Positions 5,280-10,206 of a DNA stretch of 10,206 nt are shown here, piece after piece. Origin of the DNA: an uncultured Pseudomonadales bacterium (GTDB lineage: Bacteria; Pseudomonadota; Gammaproteobacteria; Pseudomonadales; Porticoccaceae). Numbering within the stretch: position 1 is the first letter of the stretch; the number at the start of each line of letters is the position of its first letter. The stretch lies in the NCBI GenBank assembly GCA_905478725.1, contig CAJQJT010000082.1:1-10206 (forward strand), in the 5' to 3' direction. Position numbers and translations under genes: made by a program. The notes under the pieces are model-generated. The model worked only from the letters and a program-made list of their open reading frames with translations, ran no database searches and was not told the DNA's origin.

Positions 5280-7223
5280 ATGAATCAGAACGCTTCTAAT
5301 CAGAGCCCATCTAATCAGAGCCCATCTAATCAGAGCCCATCTAATCAGAGCCCATCTAACCGATCTGCCTTAAACCGTCGTCAATTACTTAAAGGCATAA
5401 GCGCCAGTCTCGGCCTCTTGGCTCTCCGTGGCTTCGAAGTGCAGGCCGCAGCGCCATCCCATTTTACTCATGGCGTTGCCAGTGGTGACCCCTTATCTGA
5501 TCGGGTGATTCTGTGGACGCGCTTGATTCCCGGCAACGGCGAGCACAGCGCAATTAACTGCCAGTGGCAGGTGGCCAAAGATAGCGCCTTTAAGCAAATC
5601 GTAAGCAGCGGCATGGCCTCAACCAATTCTGAGCGTGACTATACTGTCAAGATTGACGCCGCTGGACTCAGTCCTAACAGCAATTATTTTTACCGCTTTT
5701 TGACTGATGACCAGTTGGCTAGTCCTATTGGCAGAACCCGGACTTTGCCTGTGGGCGATATAGACCAGATCCGCCTCGGCATCACCTCTTGCTCCAACTA
5801 TCCCCAGGGCTATTTTAATGTCTACCGTCACATGGCTCAGACCGATATAGATCTGGTGCTGCACCTGGGTGACTATATCTATGAATATGCCGAAGGGGTT
5901 TATTCCAATGAGATAGCCACAGACAAGCTGGGGCGTAAGGTTGAGCCGAGCACCGAAATTCTCAGTCTTGAGGATTATCGTATGCGCTATGGCCTCTACC
6001 GCACCGATGAAGATTTACAGCTGGTCCATGCCCGCCATCCTTTTGTCTGTGTCTGGGATGATCACGAGTTGGCCAATGACTCATGGAAAGATGGGGCGGA
6101 AAACCACAGTGCCGATGAGGGCGATTTTCAAGCGCGTATGCGCAGCGCCCGACAGGCATACCATGAGTGGATGCCGATCCGCACTGGTTCTGTAGGTGAT
6201 CAGATAGATGACCAGAGCGCTATTTTTCGCAGCTTTAAGCTGGGCAATCTAGCTGATTTAATTATGCTGGATACACGTCTTCACGGTCGCGATCGACCGT
6301 TGGATTACGCCAAAGACTTGCCCATGCACTCAGCTTTATTTCAGCTGTCAGCTTCAGGGGAGGGCAGTTTGATCAGTGAGGATGCTTTTACTCAGCTAAC
6401 AGAAAGTCTACCTGCTGAGCAGCTTGTCCGTATTACCATACCCTTTGATTTCACTTCGGGAACGCCAACACCAGTGAATGATTATGTCACTATTAAAGAT
6501 CTTACCGCCGAGACCTTACCTCAGGGTTGGTATTACCTGCCGGACAGTCAGAGCTTTAAGCAGCAAGCCCTGGTTGAGCCCGGCAGAACCATACTGGGTG
6601 CCGACCAAGAACAGTGGCTGGGCAGTGAATTACAGGCCAGTACAAAACGCGGAGCGACCTGGCAGGTTATTGGTCAGCAAGTCTTAATGGGTAAGTTACG
6701 ACTTCCAGTGTTGAGCGATGAGCAACTCAAAATTGATCAGGCCGAGCCTTATATCCGTAAAATAATGGAGATGATGCAGGTGCTGGCACCGGATCAACTG
6801 CCGTTTAATCTAGACGCCTGGGATGGCTATGCCGCCTGTCGCGATCGAGTGTTCAGTAGCTTTGCTGAGCACGGCACTAATCCAGTGGTGCTAGCGGGTG
6901 ATACTCACAATGCCTGGTCCTTTAATCTCGCCGACAGCAATGGTGAGGCAGTCGGCGTTGAAGTTGGCACCCCTGGAGTGAGCAGTCCCGGCTTGGAAAC
7001 CTATCTGCCCACAGATCCCGCTGAGCTTGGCAAGGCAATACAGGATGTGAGTGCAGAACTGTTTGCCGTGGATACAGCCCGCCGCGGTTGGTCAGAGATG
7101 ACATTGACTCCAGAGGCGATGACCAATCAATGGCATTTCGTCAGCACCGTGTTGGATCGAGATTACAGCGTTGAGAAGGGGGCGATGCAGTACTGTAAAG
7201 CCGGTAATAAGCGCTTTTCGTAA
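5280..7223 (+). CDS. phoD: PhoD-type alkaline phosphatase/phosphodiesterase, Tat-exported
   Basis: This 647-residue metallophosphoesterase releases phosphate from phosphomono- or diesters outside the cytoplasm. The N-terminus is a long Ser/Asn/Gln/Pro-rich run of four perfect SNQSP repeats (residues 6-25). A twin-arginine signal follows: NRRQLLKG (Arg33-Arg34), a hydrophobic stretch, and a likely cleavage at VQA-AAP after residue 56. Next come the PhoD N-terminal domain (HFTHGVASGDPLSDRVILWTR, 61-81) and the metal-binding catalytic domain with SCSNYPQGYF (Cys171, the Fe ligand in Bacillus PhoD), HLGDYIYEY (Asp198), VWDDHE (Asp260-Asp261-His262), MLDTRLHGRD and LAGDTHNAWSF (Asp541, His543). 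About 85 residues between LDTRLHGRD and TILGADQEQW (roughly 345-435) exceed the usual spacing, so this is a longer subtype. In many marine bacteria PhoD is induced by phosphate limitation. I see no convincing Pho box. Confidence 0.92.
   Translation: MNQNASNQSPSNQSPSNQSPSNQSPSNRSALNRRQLLKGISASLGLLALRGFEVQAAAPSHFTHGVASGDPLSDRVILWTRLIPGNGEHSAINCQWQVAKDSAFKQIVSSGMASTNSERDYTVKIDAAGLSPNSNYFYRFLTDDQLASPIGRTRTLPVGDIDQIRLGITSCSNYPQGYFNVYRHMAQTDIDLVLHLGDYIYEYAEGVYSNEIATDKLGRKVEPSTEILSLEDYRMRYGLYRTDEDLQLVHARHPFVCVWDDHELANDSWKDGAENHSADEGDFQARMRSARQAYHEWMPIRTGSVGDQIDDQSAIFRSFKLGNLADLIMLDTRLHGRDRPLDYAKDLPMHSALFQLSASGEGSLISEDAFTQLTESLPAEQLVRITIPFDFTSGTPTPVNDYVTIKDLTAETLPQGWYYLPDSQSFKQQALVEPGRTILGADQEQWLGSELQASTKRGATWQVIGQQVLMGKLRLPVLSDEQLKIDQAEPYIRKIMEMMQVLAPDQLPFNLDAWDGYAACRDRVFSSFAEHGTNPVVLAGDTHNAWSFNLADSNGEAVGVEVGTPGVSSPGLETYLPTDPAELGKAIQDVSAELFAVDTARRGWSEMTLTPEAMTNQWHFVSTVLDRDYSVEKGAMQYCKAGNKRFS
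5295..5369 (+). repeat. 15-bp in-frame tandem repeat at the start of phoD
   Basis: There are four perfect units of TCTAATCAGAGCCCA (5295, 5310, 5325, 5340) plus a fifth diverged unit at 5355. Each encodes Ser-Asn-Gln-Ser-Pro, lengthening the n-region ahead of the Tat twin-arginine motif without changing frame. Copy-number change would alter only the length of the cleaved signal peptide. Confidence 0.95.
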
Positions 7224-7232
7224 GTGCTTTTT
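7210..7232 (+). terminator. Rho-independent terminator overlapping the phoD stop codon
   Basis: AGCGCTT (7210-7216) pairs with AAGTGCT (7222-7228), with one G-U pair and a TTCGT loop, followed by TTTT. The stop codon TAA at 7221-7223 lies in the loop and descending arm, so the last codons of phoD form the ascending arm. Translation to the end would be expected to compete with hairpin formation. Confidence 0.6.
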
Positions 7233-7266
7233 ATAAGCGCCCTTTATAAGCGCCCTTTATAAGCGC
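7230..7266 (+). repeat. 13-bp tandem repeat between phoD and uvrC
   Basis: TTTATAAGCGCCC occurs at 7230 and 7243, and the third copy from 7256 is incomplete (TTTATAAGCGC then TT). It begins at the T-run of the phoD terminator and contains the GCGC core of that hairpin, so it may have grown by slippage or duplication from the terminator region. The unit is not a multiple of three and the stretch is non-coding. Confidence 0.9.
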
Positions 7267-7295
7267 TTCTAGCTCCATTATTGGCTAAAACCCGC

Positions 7296-7301
7296 TACAA
7301 T
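7296..7301 (+). promoter_or_regulatory. Possible -10 box giving a leaderless uvrC mRNA
   Basis: TACAAT ends 6 bp before the ATG at 7308, so transcription from it would begin at or next to the start codon. No Shine-Dalgarno precedes that ATG, which fits a leaderless message. No good -35 is visible, so this is weakly supported. Confidence 0.25.
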
Positions 7302-7307
7302 CGCGCC

Positions 7308-9131
7308 ATGGCATTTGACCCCCCAACATTTCTCAAATCATTGACCCAGCGGCCGGGCATCTATCAGATGTTCAATGCCGAGGGGGAGATACTCTATGTG
7401 GGCAAAGCCAAAAACCTCAAGAACCGGGTTAGCAGCTATTTCCGCAAGACCGGCCTAAGCCCAAAAACGGCAGCACTGGTCAAACGCATCGAACAGATCG
7501 ATGTGACGGTTACCGAGACTGAAACCGAAGCCCTGATCCTCGAGCACAACCTGATCAAGCAGCGTCGCCCACCGTTTAATATTTTGATGCGCGACGACAA
7601 AAGCTACCCCTATATTCTGCTTACAGACAAAGATAAATGGCCACGGCTGGCTTTTCATCGTGGCGCGAAAAAAGCCAAGGGCACTTACTTTGGCCCGTTC
7701 CCCAGTGTCTATGCAGTTCGCGAAACCATGAGTTTCTTGCAGAAGACCTTTAAGGTGCGTCAGTGCGAAGACAGCTTTTTTAGCAATCGCTCGCGCCCCT
7801 GCCTGCAATATCAAATTAAACGCTGCACCGCTCCCTGCGTGGAATTTGTCACTCCTGAAGACTATGCCGCAGATGTGGATGTCACGCGTCTCTATCTGGA
7901 TGGCAAAGGCGATAAGATCCTCAAGCAGTTAGAAGTGGATATGGTTAAAGCCGCCGAGGCATTGGCCTTTGAAAAGGCCGCCGACACCCGCGACCAGATT
8001 GCCGCACTGCGCCAGATTCAAACCCAGCAGGTAATAGAGAAGGGCAAGGGCACCATTGATGTGGTGGCTGGCGCCATCAGCAATGGTCAGGCCTGTGTGC
8101 ATATGCTCTATATTCGTCAGGGGCGTATTCTCGGTAGCCGCAGTTATTACCCGAAAGCGCCCCTGGCTCAAACCGTTGGCGAACTCTTGGATGATTTTCT
8201 GCCACTGCTCTACTTGGCTGGCGGTGGACGTCCAGATCTGCCGAAAGAAATTTTGCTCAACGCGGAAATCGACAGCGCCGAGACTCTCACCGATGCACTG
8301 GTGCAGCAAGTCCAGCGCAAGCTTGAAATCCGTCACTCGGTGCGCGGCTTTCGCGCCAAGTGGATCGAGCTGGCAGAGCGCACCGCCGAACAAAATCTCG
8401 CCGGTAAACTGGCATCCAAGCAGAGCCAAGAAAAACGCATGGAATCACTGCGGGAGACGCTCGAACTTGAGAGCCTACCCGAGCGCATTGAATGTTTTGA
8501 TATCAGTCACAGCAGCGGTGAGGCCGTGGTCGCCTCCTGCGTGGTCTTTGACGGCAGCGGTGCAGTAAAAAGTGACTACCGCCGGTTTAATATCGAAGGC
8601 ATTACCGGTGGCGATGATTACGCCGCCATGGAACAGGCCATTAGACGACGCTACACCCGATTGATGAAAGGCGAGGGCAAGTTGCCGGAGATTCTGCTGA
8701 TTGACGGTGGTAAAGGTCAGATTGGTGTAGCCAAAGAAGTACTCGCCGATCTGGGTGTAGTGGGTGTAATGATTTTAGGTGTGGCCAAAGGCACCACCCG
8801 CAAAGCTGGCTTTGAAACCCTGATCCTGGCAGACCAGAACAACCGTGTTATTGCCCGACCCCAGCAGGGCGCACTGCATCTGATTCAACAGATCCGCGAT
8901 GAAGCTCACCGATTTGCCATCACCGGACACAAGGCGCGTCGCGACAAAAAACGTCGCACTTCACCGCTTGAGGGTATTCCTGGAGTGGGACCCACTAGAC
9001 GCCGTGATATTCTCAAACACTTCGGCGGCATTCGCGAAGTACAAAAGGCCAGTGTCGCCGATTTGATGAAAGTACCCAATATCAGCAAAAAGGTTGCTGA
9101 TGAGATTTACAGTGCACTGTACAATGACTGA
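7308..9131 (+). CDS. uvrC: UvrABC excinuclease subunit C
   Basis: UvrC makes both incisions around bulky DNA lesions after UvrA2B loading in nucleotide excision repair. At 607 residues it is essentially full length (about 610 in E. coli). The N-terminal GIY-YIG nuclease shows PGIY (16-19), YVGKAKNLKNR (30-40) and the catalytic-type Glu in TETEALILEHN (71-81). Four cysteines (153, 165, 173, 177) have exactly the 12-8-4 spacing of the E. coli iron-sulfur cluster site. The UvrB-binding UVR segment is at about 204-240 (EALAFEKAADTRDQIAALR). The RNase H-like 5' incision domain carries ECFDISHSSGEA (Asp about 398), GGDDYAAM (about 436) and LLIDGGKGQ (about 466). Tandem HhH motifs close the protein (GIPGVGP and VPNISKKVADEI). 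I prefer the ATG at 7308 over the in-frame TTG at 7281 because it matches the family N-terminus. It is followed 73 bp later by pgsA, the usual gammaproteobacterial neighbour. Confidence 0.97.
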   Translation: MAFDPPTFLKSLTQRPGIYQMFNAEGEILYVGKAKNLKNRVSSYFRKTGLSPKTAALVKRIEQIDVTVTETETEALILEHNLIKQRRPPFNILMRDDKSYPYILLTDKDKWPRLAFHRGAKKAKGTYFGPFPSVYAVRETMSFLQKTFKVRQCEDSFFSNRSRPCLQYQIKRCTAPCVEFVTPEDYAADVDVTRLYLDGKGDKILKQLEVDMVKAAEALAFEKAADTRDQIAALRQIQTQQVIEKGKGTIDVVAGAISNGQACVHMLYIRQGRILGSRSYYPKAPLAQTVGELLDDFLPLLYLAGGGRPDLPKEILLNAEIDSAETLTDALVQQVQRKLEIRHSVRGFRAKWIELAERTAEQNLAGKLASKQSQEKRMESLRETLELESLPERIECFDISHSSGEAVVASCVVFDGSGAVKSDYRRFNIEGITGGDDYAAMEQAIRRRYTRLMKGEGKLPEILLIDGGKGQIGVAKEVLADLGVVGVMILGVAKGTTRKAGFETLILADQNNRVIARPQQGALHLIQQIRDEAHRFAITGHKARRDKKRRTSPLEGIPGVGPTRRRDILKHFGGIREVQKASVADLMKVPNISKKVADEIYSALYND

Positions 9132-9204
9132 CTTTTAGATTCGCCGCATCATTAAGTAAGACGATCAAGCCGCGAAGCCATTACCGCCAACAGAAGATAA
9201 TTAC

Positions 9205-9768
9205 ATGTGGAATCTGCCTAACATCCTGACCCTGCTGCGCATTGGCTTAATCCCAGTGTTCATCGCCATTTACTACACCTCATGGGAGTGGCACAACCTA
9301 ATTGCCGCCGCCGTGTTTGGTCTGGCCGCAGCAACCGACTGGGTGGATGGGTATATGGCACGCAAATACGATCAGGTCACGCCATTTGGCGCCTTCCTAG
9401 ATCCAGTTGCCGACAAGCTGATTGTGGTCGCCGCCATGGTGATGCTCCTTGAAGTGCACTCCAGCCCCTGGTTCTCAGTGGCCTCGATTATTATTATCGG
9501 CCGTGAAATTGTCATCTCCGCACTGCGCGAGTGGATGGCAGAGATGGGCTACAGCGGTACCGTTGCAGTCGCCATGATCGGTAAAGTGAAGACCTGGGTA
9601 CAGATGGTTGCCATCGCCGTGTTGCTTGCCGCCAAGCCGGAAAATGAACTGCTCACTAATCTCGGATTTATCGCTATTTATATCGCCGCGGCACTAACTC
9701 TCTGGTCAATGATCCACTATCTGCGCGCCGCTTGGCCGCAATTGAGTGGCACAACCACAAGTAAGTGA
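9205..9768 (+). CDS. pgsA: CDP-diacylglycerol--glycerol-3-phosphate 3-phosphatidyltransferase
   Basis: This integral inner-membrane enzyme makes phosphatidylglycerophosphate from CDP-diacylglycerol and glycerol-3-phosphate, the committed step to phosphatidylglycerol and cardiolipin. The CDP-alcohol phosphotransferase signature DX2DGX2ARX8GX3DX3D is complete: Asp45, Asp48, Gly49, Ala52, Arg53, Gly62, Asp66 and Asp70. Several hydrophobic segments fit membrane helices (about 10-25, 31-44, 71-84, 88-104, 130-145 and 150-172). The 187-residue length agrees with E. coli PgsA (182). It starts at ATG 9205 with the typical MWNLPNILTLLRI beginning, behind a weak purine-rich site (AGAAGA, 9191-9196). 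It probably shares a transcript with uvrC. The next gene position is a tRNA-Cys, as in E. coli where tRNA genes follow pgsA. Confidence 0.97.
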   Translation: MWNLPNILTLLRIGLIPVFIAIYYTSWEWHNLIAAAVFGLAAATDWVDGYMARKYDQVTPFGAFLDPVADKLIVVAAMVMLLEVHSSPWFSVASIIIIGREIVISALREWMAEMGYSGTVAVAMIGKVKTWVQMVAIAVLLAAKPENELLTNLGFIAIYIAAALTLWSMIHYLRAAWPQLSGTTTSK

Positions 9769-9786
9769 GATCAGGGCGATAATCAG

Positions 9787-9820
9787 TTGATTTATTGCTG
9801 GTAATGCCTAGAATAGCGGC
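9787..9820 (+). promoter_or_regulatory. Probable tRNA-type sigma70 promoter
   Basis: TTGATT (9787-9792) and TAGAAT (9809-9814) are 16 bp apart and are followed by a GC-rich discriminator (AGCGGC). This is the usual arrangement for stable-RNA promoters under growth-rate and stringent control. Transcription should start near 9821 and run into the tRNA-Cys-like repeats at 9887. The leader contains a possible hairpin, CTCTCG (9821-9826) with CGAGAG (9849-9854). Confidence 0.6.
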
Positions 9821-9886
9821 CTCTCGAACGCTAGTGGTTTAAAGGTTGCGAGAGAGAAAGAAGAAAGTAGTACAGAGAAAGTTTAA

Positions 9887-9944
9887 GGCGCCGTAGCAAA
9901 GTGGTAATGCAGTGGACTGCAACTCCGCGATCGTCGGTTTGACC
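9887..9944 (+). pseudogene. tRNA-Cys(GCA), copy 1, broken off in the T arm
   Basis: The acceptor 5' strand GGCGCCG (9887-9893), D arm GCA...TGC with GG in the loop (9896-9910), anticodon stem GTGGA/TCCGC, anticodon loop CTGCAAC with anticodon GCA (9919-9921), variable bases GATC and the T-stem 5' strand GTCGG (9933-9937) are all normal. The T loop begins TTTGA, then the sequence departs from any tRNA. The expected CCGAC and the acceptor 3' strand CGGCGCC followed by CCA are absent. CCGGC at 10018-10022 could pair with GTCGG, with one G-U pair, after 73 nt of insertion, but the bases after it (CTTCAAT) cannot pair with GGCGCCG. As written it should not yield a mature tRNA. The position after pgsA matches cysT in E. 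coli. Confidence 0.75.
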
Positions 9945-10010
9945 AATTGCGAAGCAATTAGCAACGAGCGCAGCGAAGCCCGCAGGGGATTAACAGCCAG
10001 AGGCTGTTAA
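9945..10010 (+). repeat. Palindromic block interrupting tRNA-Cys copy 1
   Basis: It starts with a perfect hairpin, AATTGC (9945-9950), loop GAA, GCAATT (9954-9959). It ends with a second perfect hairpin, TTAACAGCC (9990-9998), loop AGA, GGCTGTTAA (10002-10010). The GC-rich middle (9960-9989) repeats the CGAAGC word found in the first loop region. No ORF fits inside. The compact paired-hairpin design resembles small palindromic (REP/MITE-like) elements; that identity is inference. Confidence 0.7.
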
Positions 10011-10079
10011 GATTCTTCCGGCCTTCAATAATTACGCTAGAAACGTAGTAGAGCAGCAAGTAGTAAAGAGAAAGTTTAG

Positions 10080-10137
10080 GGCGCCGTAGCAAAGTGGTAA
10101 TGCAGTGGACTGCAACTCCGCGATCGTCGGTTTGACC
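10080..10137 (+). pseudogene. tRNA-Cys(GCA), copy 2, broken off in the T arm
   Basis: This copy is identical base for base to copy 1, including the GCA anticodon (10112-10114) and the loss of tRNA sequence after the TTTGACC T-loop segment. It is preceded by the same purine-rich leader. Whether a complete tRNA-Cys lies beyond the right edge cannot be seen. Confidence 0.75.
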
Positions 10138-10203
10138 AATTGCGAAGCAATTAGCAACGAGCGCAGCGAAGCCCGCAGGGGATTAACAGCCAGAGGCTGT
10201 TAA
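10138..10203 (+). repeat. Palindromic block interrupting tRNA-Cys copy 2
   Basis: This is a second, identical copy of the two-hairpin block: first hairpin 10138-10152, second hairpin 10183-10203. The window ends 3 nt later, so its right boundary is not visible here. Confidence 0.7.
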
Positions 10204-10206
10204 GAT

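Larger units (their letters stand above)
9865..10206 (+). repeat. 193-bp tandem repeat carrying interrupted tRNA-Cys genes (second copy cut by window end)
   Basis: Copy 1 spans 9865-10057 and copy 2 begins at 10058. The offset is exactly 193 throughout the alignable part. From 9887 to 10013 and 10080 to 10206 the copies are identical over 127 bp; the 22 bp before that differ at two positions (9873 and 9886). Each unit consists of a purine-rich leader, the first 58 nt of tRNA-Cys, a hairpin-rich block of about 69 nt, and (seen only in copy 1) a spacer of about 44 nt. Further copies may follow to the right. Confidence 0.95.

Noticed and set aside
7281-7307. TTG start for UvrC nine codons upstream of the ATG
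   Set aside because: No SD, and the family N-terminus fits the ATG at 7308; the added codons overlap the possible -10.
7929-8429. 166-codon minus-strand ORF and the overlapping plus-strand ORF 8056-8568 inside uvrC
   Set aside because: Both are out-of-frame shadows of uvrC, whose frame has every expected motif.
9945-10010. Group I intron in tRNA-Cys
   Set aside because: Far too short for a catalytic core, not in the anticodon loop, and joining the flanks does not restore the acceptor stem.
9865-10206. CRISPR array or integron attC array
   Set aside because: The unit is 193 bp with a tRNA inside and no short-repeat/unique-spacer pattern; there is no integrase and no cassette ORFs between units.

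Overview
The window looks like chromosome from a free-living gammaproteobacterium of intermediate GC content. The main clue is the order uvrC - pgsA - tRNA-Cys at the right end, which matches the uvrC-pgsA-glyW-cysT-leuZ order of E. coli. The family makeup (a gene pair resembling Shewanella SO4414 and its kynureninase-like neighbour, and a Tat-exported PhoD) suggests a marine or aquatic lineage, but the species cannot be named from this sequence.

Layout, left to right. (1) 2-1102 +: the C-terminal 366 codons of a HipA-family kinase whose start lies outside the window. (2) 1257-2159 +: an HSL-family alpha/beta hydrolase with an intact catalytic triad. Its expected C-terminal tail is out of frame and runs on to 2203. 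(3) 2246-2743 -: an Lrp/AsnC-type regulator, transcribed away from (4) 2933-4108 +, an IDO/PrnB-like heme dioxygenase-fold protein, translationally coupled by an ATGA overlap to (5) 4105-5199 +, a kynureninase-like PLP enzyme. Items 3-5 form a compact, self-regulated module that resembles tryptophan-to-kynurenine catabolism but with a non-canonical first enzyme. The hydrolase next door could in principle be the missing formamidase. (6) 5280-7223 +: a Tat-exported PhoD-type phosphodiesterase/phosphatase, ended by a terminator that overlaps its own stop codon. (7) 7308-9131 +: excinuclease subunit UvrC. (8) 9205-9768 +: phosphatidylglycerophosphate synthase PgsA. (9) 9769-10206: a good tRNA-type promoter followed by a 193-bp tandem repeat. 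Each copy carries the first 58 nt of a tRNA-Cys(GCA) gene that breaks off in the T arm and runs into a hairpin-rich block. The second copy is cut by the window end.

Two themes stand out. First, perfect or near-perfect tandem repeats sit at four separate gene boundaries: 12 bp before the IDO-like gene, 15 bp in the N-terminal codons of phoD, 13 bp between phoD and uvrC, and 193 bp after pgsA. Second, the interrupted tRNA-Cys array is not explained by ordinary gene content and is the most unusual structure here.
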